Source: Hevea brasiliensis (lineage: Eukaryota > Streptophyta > Magnoliopsida > Malpighiales > Euphorbiaceae). Taken from it: DNA of 64,000 bases. The notes beneath the pieces are model-generated. The model saw only the letters and a program-made list of their open reading frames with translations, made no database searches and was not told the origin of the DNA. Shown here piece after piece: positions 1-11,620 of this stretch. The stretch spans positions 39,402,853 to 39,466,852 of the forward strand of contig NC_079510.1 in NCBI RefSeq assembly GCF_030052815.1, written 5' to 3'. The translations under genes and the position numbers were made by a program. Within the stretch, counting starts at the first letter, position 1. Every line of letters starts with the position of its first letter.

Positions 1-441
1 TAGTATGCACTATTGCTAATAAAATCCTAATTGATTTAAGCATGGCAACAAAGTAGAAAGTCTCCTCATAGTTGATTCCTTGCCTTTGGCGAAACCCTTT
101 GCTACTAGCCTTGCCTTATAGGTCTCTACATTTCCATCGTAACCAATTTTCTTCTTGAAAACCCATTTGTTCCCTCAGTACAATACCTTCAGTGGGTCAA
201 TAAGATCCCAAACTTGATTCTTATACATGGAATCAATCTGATTTCATAGCATTAATCCATTTTGAAGAGTCTATATCCGATATAGCTTCTTCATAAGTAA
301 GTGGATCATCTCCATGATCTACTTCTTCATGAGTAGACAACTCTTGTTCTTCTTCATGAAGAAAACCATATCTCAGTGGGTGAGATACCCGGTTGTTCTA
401 CGAGGAACAGTGTAGATGTTTCATCAACGGGTATAGGTTGA
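1..441 (-). pseudogene. copia reverse transcriptase, N-terminal part, degenerate
   Basis: Minus-strand reading after the integrase gives, with frame changes and stops, the conserved start of copia RT. An AMKS block is followed by a stretch readable as QMGFQEENW, a decayed form of the NKWVFKKK motif, and then by KGFRQRQGINYEETF and SIRILLAI. Catalytic YVDD would lie beyond the window start and is not seen. At least three stop codons interrupt it. Confidence 0.8.
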
Positions 442-906
442 CTAGATGGATCTATATCCATCCTGATGCTGGTTGGTCGAATTCTCCAATTCTAACTCTA
501 TTTGCCTTCCTTTGCCTCCTTCTTGAACAAACTGTTGTTCAAGAAATGTGACATCTCTACGTATCACAACCTTTTGTGAAGTAGGCAAATAAAAATAATA
601 TCCAAAACTATCTTTTGGATATCCAACAAATCGACATTTTTCTCGATCCGTCTCCAATTTATCGTTGTTCAGCTTTTTGATATAAGCTGGACAACTCCAA
701 ATCTTAACATGCTTAAGACTTGGTTTTCTTTCATGCCATATCTCATAAGGTGTGGAAGAAACTGATTTTGATGGAATCCTATTCAGAATATATAAAGCTG
801 ATTGTAATGCAAATCCCCAAAAGAAGATTGGCATATCAGTATAGCTCATCATACTACGTACCATATCCAATAGGGTACGATTTCTCCTTTCAGATACACC
901 ATTCAC
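442..906 (-). pseudogene. copia integrase, C-terminal half (frame-shifted fragment)
   Basis: The open frame of about 154 codons begins at the NGVSERRNRTLLDMVRSMM block, which carries the catalytic glutamate of the copia integrase DDE core. It continues through the ALYILNRIPSKS and PYEIWHERKPSLKH motifs typical of copia integrase C-termini and ends at a stop before RT. It is separated from the upstream integrase part by a one-base frameshift near 905-912. There the sequence expected to read TPPRTH instead ends as TPLGRIR. Confidence 0.85.
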
Positions 907-2012
907 CGTATGCGTCCTAGAGGAGTCAGCTGAGAAACAATGCCATGCTCTCTCAAGTATTCATCAAATTCAGTACTCAAATATTCACCTCCACGATCTG
1001 ATCGAAGAGCTTTAATACTCTTTCCTGTTTGATTTTCTACTTCAGATTTAAATTCTTTAAACTTTTCAAAGGATTCATGTTTGTATTTCATCAAATACAA
1101 ATACCCAAATCTTGATTTATCATCAGTAAAGGTAATAAAATAATGAAAGCCCCCTCTAGCCATTTCTTTAAATGGAGCACATACATCACTGTGTATTAGC
1201 TCCAAAATATTTTCAGCTCTTTGCCCTTGTCCAACAAAGGGTGATCTAGTCATTTTGCCCTGAAGGCAAGATTCACAAGTTGGAGTAGGCTCAGAGCCCA
1301 ATGAGGATAAAATCCCCATTTTCTCCAGTTTTGCAATCCTATCTTCTGCAACATGACATAACCTTAAGTGCCAAATATATTTTGAACTTGAGTTGGTTTT
1401 CACCATGGCATTGCATTCTTTTAGATCACTTGCATTCAATTTGTGTTTGTCATTATTATCCAAATAATAAAGATCATCCTTCATATAACCCGAACCAACA
1501 TATTTATTTCCAAAATAAATATTGTAAACATCATCTGTGAACTGAAATTCATAGCCATTTCTAGTCAAACTAGATATAGAAATGATGTTCTTAAAAGTAT
1601 CAGGTATATATAAAATATTATCCAAACACAAAACATGTCCAAACATGTAAAAAGATTTAGATCCTATGGCTAAAGCTTCAACAATTGATCCATTGCCAAT
1701 CCGGACTCTAATATCTTGAGAACGCAAGCTGCTACTATTTGCTAGTTCCTGCATATCATTAGAAATGTGAGAACTGGCACCAGTATCTAAAACCCAAGCT
1801 GTAGATGAACTATGAGTATCATCAGAATCTAAATAACAAGATATGGACATACCTTCCGAAGGTGTATCCTTCTTGTCCTTCAGAGAAGCAAGATACTCTG
1901 GGCAGTTCCTTTTCAGGTGCCCATCCTTTTGGCAGTGGAAACACTTTCCTTTGTCTCCATCAGCTTTAGTCTTCCTTTTCTGTTTAGCTATTTTCTTGGA
2001 AGGTCCAGGAAT
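903..2012 (-). pseudogene. copia zinc knuckle, protease and integrase N-terminus
   Basis: This frame follows the gag frame after a single TAG at 2013-2015. In order it holds a CCHC zinc knuckle (CFHCQKDGHLKRNC, near 1906-1950), the aspartic protease with catalytic WVLDTGASSHIS, the integrase zinc-binding region (WHLRLCHV, then CESCLQGK), and the start of the integrase core with HSDVCAP and FITFTDDKSRFGYLY, then ALRSDRGGEYLS. The three expected acidic residues are split between this frame and the next because of the frameshift near 905. It is one polyprotein in an active copy. Here it is a pseudogene. Confidence 0.88.
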
Positions 2013-2714
2013 CTAAGGTTTCTTTTTCTTATTGCCCTTCTTCTTGTTGGACTTTCCAAAAGAAGAAGATGCAACCAAAGCTACCTCTTTTCCTTTATTG
2101 CCTGGCATATTCTTTTGGGCAATAACCAGCATGTTGAGTAAACCAGCTAAGGTGCATTCCTGTTTAGTCATATTGGAATTTGTCACAAAATTCCCAAAAG
2201 ACTCAGGAAGGGATTGAAGGATCAAATCCGTCTGTAGTTGGAAATCCATGTTGAAGTCAAGATGTTCCAACTGCTCAATCAGCCGAATCATCTTGTGGAC
2301 ATGATCCCCAACATTCTGTCCCTCAGACATCCTCATACGGAATAGCTGTCTAGATATCTCATACCTAGCATTTCTGCTGTGCTCACCATACAACTCTTGT
2401 AGGTGAAGGAGGATCTCACTCACACTCTGCATGTTCTCATGTTGCTTTTGTAACTCATTACTCATGGAAGCAAGCATGTAATACTTAGCTCTCATATCAT
2501 GCTCCTTCCACTTGTCCAAAGTTTCATGTTCCTCTTGTGTGGCCTCTGGAGGTAAGGGACCAGGAACATTTGAATCTAGAACATATCCTATATGTTCAAG
2601 GTTCAGGACAAGTTTTAAATTTCTTAGCCAATCAGATAGATTAGGTCCTATCAACCTATTGCAATCAAGTATGCTTGCAAGGATATTGGATGGTGGTGGT
2701 TGTTTTGTGCTCAT
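2013..2714 (-). pseudogene. copia gag, about 233 codons
   Basis: The frame starts MSTKQPPPSNILASILDCNR and contains the copia gag block with NLSDWLRNLKLVLNLEHIGYV. It continues with the YEISRQLFRMRMSEGQNVGDHVHKM region and ends in a lysine-rich tail. This matches the UBN2-type retrotransposon gag family, which forms the virus-like particle. The frame is open for its whole length but ends at a premature TAG just before the zinc knuckle. That knuckle continues in the same frame, so the stop is a point mutation rather than a natural gag terminus. I infer that gag and pol were originally one polyprotein. Confidence 0.87.
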
Positions 2715-4410
2715 TTTTATCAGAAAATTAACTGCAGAAAATAACCAGATTAATTAGTAAATGTATCATGTAATTAACCAAAATGATTATGGTTTTTTAA
2801 TCAAATTGGTCCTCCCACTAACTTAGCGAATCCTACACTTCCAAAGTAGAAAACGGAAATCCTAGTTGGATGAATTTCTAGTGGGTGATTGAATTCTTAT
2901 AATTCTACTGATCATCCTCAGGTACATCTATTATTGGAATTACAATAAACTATAAGTGAGCAACTCCTTGCCCATCACATCTCATGTGAGGTTCAATCCT
3001 TTACCTAGCTCCTAATGCTCAAAATCTCAGGTACATCCATTATTGACTTATCTTGCATTAGTTAAGTTGATCCCATTGAGCCAGTAATTATGTAAATAAT
3101 TTTTATGTCCTCAAGTACATCCAATATTGGCCACCAAACCATTTATATATTTACAACATCTCATGCTTAACAATTATTCTTAAGAAAATCTCTTAAATTA
3201 ATTGCATCTTATGCAACTATTTAAAATTTCTTAAAATAATTGCCCTAATGGAGGGCCTATGTTATAATTACTTTAATTATAGCATTTCCAACTTAATCAT
3301 TTGTTTGGAAGATTTTATGGTCATTCTAATTACTATTAAGGTCTCACTTTGCACATTATCCAATTAGCATGCATATATCATATAATAACATACATTCTCA
3401 TACATCTCATGCATTCATGGATAAGCAATAAATATGGTATGATCATGGACTTTCTAAGGGATTCAATTCTGAGCCACCAAGAATTGAATCAGGGCATTCC
3501 TAGGTGCATTTCATTCATTCATTTTATAAGAGTTGCTGAAGGAGTACATAATCAACACTTGATCTTGAATTCCTCTCACTGGTCCCACCAATGCTCTTGA
3601 CCTCCTTGAACTTCTTGCAATCCAATATTACATAGTAATCCTTGGCATACCAAGGCGAATTTACAAGAACTTAAATAAATGAAATTATAACCCAAAAATT
3701 ATTACAAACTTAATAATACATGCCCAAAATAAATTAAAATAAATTAATTAATTTACAATCCCAAAGAAACATAAAAGAAATAAATTCAATCACATTGGTC
3801 TTTTATAGTCCATGATCATCCATCATGCATATCACTATTTAACAATTAAATAAAACATACATACTTAAATTAAATTGAATATCTCATATTCAACTTAAAA
3901 ATCCAGATTTGAATATGATTCAAATAAATTTAAAAATTCAGATTTGAATCACATTCAAACATTTTTTAAAAAATTAGATTTGAATCACATTCAAACATTT
4001 TTTAAAAAATCAAATCTGAATTTTATTCAATCAATTTTAAAAAATCAGATTTAAATATGATTCAAACAACTTTAAAAATTCAGATTTGAATCACATTCAA
4101 ACAACTTTTAAAATTTAGATTTGAATCACATTCAAACAATTTTTAAAATTCTGATTTGAATCATAATTTATTTGTGTGATAAAAATTGTAATTAAACAAT
4201 TTAAGTAGACATAAAATGGATCTTAGATCATACAACAATTGCACATTCACAATCCATTTACCTTTGCACACCATTGTGGTGCATCAACCATGCGCACCAT
4301 GGTGTTCATCATTTGTGCCGCCACCTTGGCTTTGCAACCAGCAATGAACTTTTGATCTCATGATCAAACACACAATTAAATCATATAAATATCAATCTAA
4401 ATGGCAAATA
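2715..4410 (-). other. copia untranslated leader
   Basis: About 1.7 kb of non-coding sequence lies between the primer binding site and gag. No open frame of note is seen. Near 2918-3130 there are three imperfect copies of a block resembling CTCAGGTACATCCATTATTGG. From 3898 to 4172 there is a degenerate tandem repeat, listed separately. Long leaders are usual in large copia elements. Confidence 0.7.
3898..4172. repeat. degenerate ~35 bp tandem repeat in copia leader
   Basis: About seven to eight units of roughly 35 bp share a core such as CAGATTTGAATCACATTCAA followed by an A/T-rich spacer (for example TTTTTAAAAAAT). One unit near 4008-4036 carries the core partly inverted. The units differ by several substitutions, so the array is old or fast evolving. 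Confidence 0.75.
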
Positions 4411-4427
4411 TAGTGGCTCTGATACCA
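4411..4427 (-). other. copia primer binding site (tRNA-iMet)
   Basis: The minus strand reads TGGTATCAGAGCCACTA, complementary to the 3' end of plant initiator-Met tRNA over its first 12 bases. It lies two bases inside the 5' LTR edge at 4430. This fixes the element's direction. Confidence 0.92.
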
Positions 4428-4429
4428 AT

Positions 4430-6536
4430 TGAAGGAACGGAAGCGTGAAAAACACAAGTTTATACCATTGAATTCAAAAAATTTTCACCTAGGGTCACAT
4501 GCACCATGCAAGATTTATTTTTATCTATTTGATTTCAATGATAAACAACATATTAAAACTCTTTTAATATGTTTTTGGATCTGTATTTGCCATTTAAGAT
4601 TTTAAAATTAATCAGATTAATTTTAGAACCCTAGATTAAATCAAGAACGATTACACTAACCTCTTGATGCAATCGCAGCGTGTCGCGCTTTGAGATTCGT
4701 CTTCAGGACACCAGATGTTGTCCCTCTAGCTTGTCCACACCAAGAACACCTATGGCAGCCCTTGAACAGCTTCTAAAGCTTTTTCTATTAATTAGAAATT
4801 CAAGTTCTGCCTTTTAAGAGATTAGAGATGTAAACAGGACACTAGAAACAATTTCTAGTGTTCTTAATTCAAGAGATTGATGGCTAATCTCTTTGAATTG
4901 ATGAGAGATGAAGAAGAATAGATGAAAAGCCTCAAAGTGGCGTGACAAAGGAGAGGAGTGGCTGCTGGTTGTTTTGCTTTTTAATAACAACACTTATATA
5001 GCTAGGTTAACACATTAAACCCTTGCCACATGTCACCCTTTGATTAGCTCTAGGTTTAAGTGACCCAATCACATCGTGCCAAGTGTCAAACCTATATTTA
5101 ATCTTGATTTTAATCATCTTACATGATTAAAAAAACATTTGGCAAGCTTATGTGTAATCCCATGTGTCACCATCTCATAGTGCCACGTGTCACACTGTGA
5201 AATGACCAAAATGCCCCTGTGTCTTAATTTTGAGTTCTTAACACAAAATAATTATTTTCTACTTCTAATTAATTTATATCAAATATAAATTAATTAATTT
5301 ATCTCTATTAATTAATTTCTCATTAATTAAATTCATATTTAAACACTTTAAATATAAATTTAATTTATACTACACATCCAATAATCTAGATTTGGTTTCA
5401 AATCATGCTAGGGACTTTGCAATTTAATTACAAACCAAACCTATTTAATTAATCAATTAAACTCTTTAATTAATTAATTAAATCATATTTAAATAGGTGA
5501 TAACTTGTGTATGTGTGTGACTTACTAGGCTCATCACTAATTGGCAATGAGACATGATATCAACTCTTAATATCATCAGAACTCTTTCTTACCATAAATG
5601 ATTTCTCTAAATCATTTTATGAACCTCATAGACCATGGTTAACACCTAGCATAGCATGCCATGGCCACCCAATTAGTAATAAGGTTTACCTTAAATGAAC
5701 CTATAATCATATATTACCATGCACTAGAATCTCTCTGCTACAAAATCCCAACTCAAGCTGGAGTCATAGTTTATGTCAAACTCCATTTGCTATGAATATT
5801 ATGTTCTCTTTTAATTCCAGTTCTTGATTAAAAGATTTTCTCATCAGAAACTCTTTTCTGAATAAATCTATCTGTCCTGGCCAGAAACTTGAAACATCAA
5901 GAACAATTAAATGAACATAGGATTTTATCTCTATTTACTTAGAGGAACAGATTCCATCTTGATCAACACCTACCTCCATATATAACTAGTAGGAGCCAAC
6001 AGATGCCCATATACCCATACACAGTACAAGTATGAAAGCAGTATCAAACTCAAACTACCTATATACAAGATAACTGTGCTATCTCAGGTCTAAAGATTAT
6101 ATGCACTGGTATGATTTATGACAAAATATTGACAAGAGTAAACTCCATGTGCTTGTCATAAGTGTCACTGGTTCGGCCTACTTATCATTTATAAGTGCCT
6201 ATCATATTTGTTATATGGCATGAGACTCACCATTCCATCTTATTTATATCTCATATAAATAACTTGGGAACAAATATGAATACAATCTTTCTAGATAAGT
6301 CATGTCCTTATTATAAAGTATCCTCGATTGTGAACCTATTTATGATACTTTGTGCTAGAAATATTATCACTCATATTCTTAACAACTTAAGAATAATATT
6401 TCTAACAAAATATCAATGGACCTTTTCTATTACACATAAATATATTATGTAAACGGAAAAGTGGAAATGCCTTTTATTAATAAAAATATGTACAAGATAC
6501 ATACTAAATGATATGCTCTAGGGCATACTACTAACA
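4430..6536 (-). repeat. 5' LTR of the copia element (2107 bp)
   Basis: On the minus strand the LTR begins TGTTAGTAGTATGCCC (right edge, 6536) and ends CGTTCCTTCA (left edge, 4430), with TG...CA termini. The left edge is fixed by the adjacent primer binding site. The right edge is fixed by return to copy A repeat sequence. The LTR is long for copia and very AT-rich. The partner LTR is outside the window, so its age cannot be read here. Confidence 0.88.
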
Positions 6537-8845
6537 TAAGGTTAGTGCTATATCTCTCCATTTTTCTCTTTAAATTTGAAGTTAGGTATATGGATTTAGT
6601 TAGAAATTCATGAAATTAAAAGAACATATCCATGTATGGACCACTTAAAATTTGTTGGCAGCCTTAGTGATGGAAGTGTTGATGAGTTTTGAATGAATTT
6701 AAGTTGCATATGGGTGGTCTTGAACATGAGTATGAGACATAAACATCATTAAGTATGTTGAATTGATGTATGTGCATTAATGGATATTTGAAAATTAGGG
6801 TTTTGAGCTATATTAGGGTTTGGCCATATTGATGGTAAATGGAAGTTTTAATGGTCAATTAGTGACCATTTGGTTATGGGTAAACAAGAAATAAAGTGTG
6901 TTTAGTGATGGGATTTGGGTTTAGTGTGGCTGCCCTAGGTGACCTGCAGAATTGGACATGAGTCCAGCAGGTTTGGGCAGCCATAACTTGAATTGTAGAG
7001 GTTCAATTGGTGTTTGGCCAATTGTACATGAAACTAGACACATAATGGCACAACTTTGGTGAAGAAACCATACCTATAAGACCAAACCAAGTGGACCAAA
7101 AGCTTGCCCCAATCATGGTGACCTGTAGTCTGTTTCTGCAGAATGACCAAATAAACAGTATTTGGTCATTTGGCCATAACTCAGTGTAGAATGGTCCAAT
7201 TGACCTGAAATTTTACCCACAACAAGCTGAGATATAGACCAACAACTTTCATGAAGAAACCTAACCCAAATTATGAGCAGAACCTATCCAATAAGTGAGT
7301 TGAAGTCACTGTTCACTGCACTATAGATATGGTCAGTCCAGAAAAATTTCAATCCGGCCAGTTGTGGTTTTTGGACCATAACTTGAGCTACCAAACTCCA
7401 AATGGAGTGATTCAAAAAAGGAAATTCAACTAGACAAAATAAGGAATAACTTTCATGTTGATTATTTTTCCAAATTCCCACTGCAAAATTAACCAATGGA
7501 ACAGTAAAAACAAGGCATAAAAACTGAAAATTCTGCCCAACTAACTTTAAGCTTAGAAATGGTATTGGCAACCAATACCAATAAATTTTGAATGCAAAAT
7601 GTAGTATGTTGATGATATTAAAACTAATGTACCTATTGTCTATGCAAAAGTCAACATTTTTGTTGACCAATGAATGGAATAGTAACACTAAAACTTAAAT
7701 TCCAAAAATTGTGAAACTTAAAAGTGTGAAATGCCCTAGTATACCTAACAAGATTGGTTTGGATAGCTTGGCATGCCAATAGGGTTCAGTTAGCAGTACT
7801 GCACATGGCATTATGCCATTCTGTGATTTCATGGCTTTTAGCAATTCTGACATTGTATTGAGACTTGGCCTTGTGCCTAATGTTATTACAGCTTATTAGC
7901 CATTACATTGCCTACCGAGATACATATGTGACCGATGGTGTGACGGCCCGAGGTACTTGATACCCAGTGCCAGTTTACCCGTTTATCTAGTCCAGTCGTC
8001 CAATATAGGTTACTTGGGCAACCAAAAATGAAAGTGGATAAATTTAATGAAATAATGAATATAACAAGTACAAAATAAGTAAGACTACAAATACTCAATG
8101 AAAATTTATTTGCAATGAGACATCAATACATTCACTGTATATTTATTTTCTGTTATTTCTTTTTATTTTATTATTGGCACCACTAAGCATTATTGCTTAG
8201 CTTGTTGCTTTTGCCACGCGTAGGTTCTGGAGATACTGACCGAGAGCCCAGTAGACCACAGATTGGGTGAGACCTCCTGCAGCTCTGCATAGTGTCCGTG
8301 TCACCTCACCAACGTCAGTGCATTGGTAGGACACTAGGTTTCATTTTGGATATTTTGTAATTAACTTTTATTTTCTCATATGTAATTGAAACTTATGTAA
8401 TGTATTTTGGTGTTAATGTAAATAGTGAAAATTGTGTTTATGAATGAAAAAGTGAACATTTATTTATGACTTTTACATGATTATCATATGAGATGAATGA
8501 TTGAGAAATGGAAATGTTGTTGAAAAACATATTGAGATTTTGTTGATGAAATGGAGTTTGGGATTGATTGAAAATATTGGAAGTGTTTTTCACAGGTTCC
8601 GAAGAACTGTTTTTTCCATTTTTAGCCGGTACTCTGCCGGATTTTCTATAAAATTTATGGAACCTCAAATAAATTTATGACTTCAATAAATGACTGAAAT
8701 TAATTATATTTCACAAATTATATTCCATAACTATGAAAAAAATAAATTAGGAAGAATAAAAATGATTGAATTAAAATAGGGTGTTCCGGTATACTGTGTG
8801 GCATATCTTGCTCGGCTACACTGTAGACGGGTAAGGGGTGTCACA
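6537..8845 (+). repeat. long solo-LTR-like repeat, copy A (right part)
   Basis: This is homologous block by block to the complete copies at 35368-38490 and 57731-61955. Shared landmarks are the GGTTAGTGC start of the preserved part, the GGTTTGGATAGCTTGGCATG block (7755), the ACGGCCCGAGGTACTTGATA block (7943), the TTTTGCCACGCGTAGG block (8210) and the terminal GGTAAGGGGTGTCACA (8830-8845). The left part is separated by the copia insertion and lies outside the window. Copy A ends inside copy B; ataaa at 8846-8850 is the probable TSD. Short open frames here, including a 134-codon antisense one, are not supported as genes. Confidence 0.8.
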
Positions 8846-10498
8846 ATAAAAGTCTAATTACAAAAGTTTACAAAATACAAAATAACAAAAATAACCTAAT
8901 ATCCTACCAATGCACTGCAAATGTGAGGTGACTCTGGACTCTGTGTGCAGTTCTGACAATTCACCCGGTCTGAGGTCTACTGGACTCCCCAGCTATGTCT
9001 CCAGTACCTGCGCGTGGCAAAAGCGACGCGCTAAGTAATTCTACTTAGTGGTGTCAAAATAAAATAAAATAACTAAAATAAAATAAATATGCAAAATGTA
9101 TGTTTATATTTTTATATAGACTTAATTTCTGGCATTTATTACAGTATTATTCGATTAAAATTTGGTAAGATTTATTTTGATTGCCTGAGTAACCTATACT
9201 AGTCTACTGGACTGGATAAATGGGTAAATTGGCACTGGGTACCAAGTACCTCGGACCATCACACCATCGATCACATTGTGTCTCTCGGTGTGCAACAGAA
9301 TAACTAATAAGCTATAATAATTATTAGGGATAAAACCCAAGTATAACAACTCAATTAACATAGTCAAAGGCTATTTTATCACAGAATGGCACGGGAGGCC
9401 ATAAAACACAGAATGGCATGAAGCCATATGCAGTACTGCTAACAGAACCCTATTAGCATACCAACCTATCCAAACCAATCATTCTAGGCATACTAGGGCA
9501 TTTTACACAGTTAATGATTCAATTATTTATTTTTGCAATGTAGAGGTCACTATTCACTTGACTATTTTCACTCAAAAGTTGACTTTTTGATTTATATAAA
9601 TTTTGTTGAACCTAAGTTCACCAAAATACCACATTTTAGTTTATAAAAGTGTTGGCATTAGTTGCCAAATAATACTTAAAACTTATGGTGAATAATTCAG
9701 AAATTTCAGTTTTGAGTGTTATAATTTTAGTGAAGGGAACTTAGGGTTTTGGGGTGGAAAAGGAGGAGAAATCAAGCTTTAAAAAGAGAAAAATGGAGGA
9801 GGCTATGGAGGTGAGTGGTTTGGCCATTAAAAAAAATGAAGAAGATGATTGCTTTTGATTAATTTTGGCTCATTTTATGTCTACCTTATCCCTTCATAAG
9901 CATTTGTTAAATTCCCATTGGCTATCACTTTTTATGATGTCATTATGACATCATGCTTATGCAATAATCTTTATTTCCCTTTTCATTTCTTTTCTTTTCC
10001 CATTTCTATACATAATGTCACAATTTTAATTGATTTTATGTGTTTTAATCCCTCTCTTTTTAATTAATATTTTGGTCAAAATTCAACTCTGAGGTTGAAA
10101 TGATCAAAATGCCCTTCATGATGCTTGTCAGGTTATTTTTGTCTGTACTTATTAATAAATTTTCCTAAAATTTTTTTGATATTTTTAATGTCATTTATAC
10201 CTCATAAAACCTTCAATTAAGTCCCAAAAATTATTTCCTAGGGTTTCTTGCGTGCAGGGTGGCAATCGACTTCATGATAACTTCCGATCTGATTTACCCA
10301 TCATTTGTGACTCCCGCTCGTTTAACTCATTTGCAATTCATTTCTTTTATTTTTCCTTAATTTTTCTTGGTCTTTATTCAGTCAATTTATGCCTCCTCAC
10401 TCTAGTTTGAGTGTAGTTCCAGACATCCTGACTGTCCGAATAGACGTTAGTCTTCAGAATAGTAAAATATATGGACTACCTAAAGTGAGGGCGTTACA
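8846..10498 (-). repeat. long solo-LTR-like repeat, copy B (inverted, partial)
   Basis: Read on the minus strand this begins TGTAACGCCCTCACTTTAGG at 10498, a variant of the family start TGTAACACCCTCCCGG. It runs through the same internal blocks as copy A, including GCGCGTGGCAAAAGC (9011) and GGTACCAAGTACCTCGG (9239), both reverse-complement landmarks. It stops at 8846 where copy A begins. The missing 3' end should lie on the other side of copy A, beyond the window. Copy B is more diverged from the other copies than they are from each other, so it appears to be the oldest layer. It abuts the uridine kinase-like locus. Confidence 0.75.
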
Positions 10499-11308
10499 TT
10501 GGCGAAGTTAGTTGCTCTTTGTATAGAAAGAGAAGATAAGAACCGACACAGGGAAGGAAAAAGGTAGTTGTCATCACTTGCAGTTGCTCTGCAGTTTTTA
10601 AGTACTTTTACTTCCCAGGTGGGGCTTTTCTTCTGTTCCAGTGTTTCATGATTTGCCATCACATTCTAGGCTATTAATCGATGAAAATGCTGTTTTAATC
10701 AGTTTCCTTGAATTATAAGTTTCACTTGTCAATCTTAGACAGATTGGTAGTTTATTGCTTTCTTTGTAGTCGAGCAAATCACTACATACTTTGTTTTTGA
10801 GTAATCATTTTATTAGTTGCTCCACTTGGTGGTGATCTCTTGCTGCAAATTTGCATTTCTTTCTGTCCCTACTGTTCAAAGAATCTATAGTGCTCTTAAC
10901 TTGTTCAATGGCTGCTCCTAAGTATTCATCGATTCTGATTTTCTTTAACTGTTAAATTTCTATGACAAGTTTGTACGTTAGAAGCTTTTCCATCCTTACG
11001 TAAAAGAGTAATTGTACTGTACTGGTACACCAGCTCAATATTTACTTTTGGATCGTTGTTGAATGCGATCCTAGCCATTTGCTAGCTGAAAATGGAATGC
11101 ATTACTCGTTAAATGATTGATAAAACTTCCTCTTTAAATGACTATAAAACATCCTGTCATATATTGGGAGTGTTATTACTGCTATTCATTGCTTGCATTT
11201 CTATGCATCAGTAGTCAAAGATCAGACTAATTCAGGGCATTTTTAACTATTAATTATTAATTCTATGTATGGAGCTGATGAGTGATACCATGATTGATGT
11301 ACTTGTAG
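10499..11308 (+). other. presumed intron of the uridine kinase-like gene
   Basis: No coding exon was recognised. The segment ends in an acceptor-like ...ACTTGTAG directly before the exon at 11309. The preceding exon expected for this family, ending in the DPVLATG part of the phosphoribosyl-pyrophosphate loop, was not found here. It must lie left of the inserted repeats or be lost. Confidence 0.5.
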
Positions 11309-11620
11309 GTAACTCTGCCAACCAAGCAATAGAATTACTCATACAGAAAGGAGTTCCAGAATCCCGGATTATATTCCTAAACCTAATTTCTGTGAGTTAT
11401 CTGTTACACTCTTTGCTATTTCTTGACGTTGTTGATTGTATATATCTACTGATATGACATTTTTGAAATTTAGGCTCCTGAGGGTATCCATTGTGTTTGC
11501 AAAAGATTCCCATCCTTGAAAATTGTCACTTCAGAGATCGATGTTGCGTTAAATGAAGAATTCCAAGTCATACCAGGTATGGGCGAGTTCGGCGATCGAT
11601 ACTTCGGCACTGATGAATAA
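11309..11620 (+). CDS. UKL: uridine kinase-like protein, last two exons (UPRT-domain C-terminus)
   Basis: Two exons splice in phase: 11309-11391 (acceptor TTGTAG, donor GTGAGT) and 11474-11620 (acceptor ATTTAG, stop TAA). The product reads (G)NSANQAIELLIQKGVPES, then IIFLNLIS, then APEGIHCVCKRFPSLKIVTS, ending VIPGMGEFGDRYFGTDE. This is the C-terminus of plant uridine kinase-like (UKL) enzymes, which join a uridine kinase-like domain to a uracil phosphoribosyltransferase-like domain in pyrimidine salvage. GNSA completes the PRPP-binding loop begun in the previous exon, and the PGMGEFGDRYFGT segment forms the uracil-binding end. Both exons are intact, with no stop or frameshift. At least three quarters of the gene is missing from the window, and the sequence upstream is nested transposons from 1 to 10498. 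Either a very large intron or a 5'-truncated pseudogene would fit. Confidence 0.88.

Larger units (their letters stand above)
1..6536 (-). mobile_element. Ty1/copia LTR retrotransposon, minus strand, cut by window edge
   Basis: Reading the minus strand from high to low coordinates gives a complete 5' LTR (4430-6536), a tRNA-iMet primer binding site, a long leader, gag, zinc knuckle, protease, integrase and the first part of reverse transcriptase. The order integrase before reverse transcriptase defines Ty1/copia. The 3' LTR and the rest of pol lie left of the window. The coding region has one nonsense codon after gag, a frameshift inside integrase and several lesions in the RT start, so this copy is dead. 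The 5 bases after the LTR (taagg, 6537-6541) are the likely TSD. They continue directly into repeat copy A, so this element inserted into copy A. Confidence 0.93.

Noticed and set aside
4416..4427. TGGTATCAGAGC matches as possible tRNA genes (also 22592, 43927, 51572)
   Set aside because: Only the 12-17 bases complementary to the tRNA 3' end are present, beside LTR edges. They are primer binding sites, not genes.
7284..7688. Antisense 134-codon frame in LTR copy A, with a relative at 60386-60616
   Set aside because: Similarity is explained by the homologous LTR copies. The matching place at 37120-37400 is closed, so no selection on the frame is visible.
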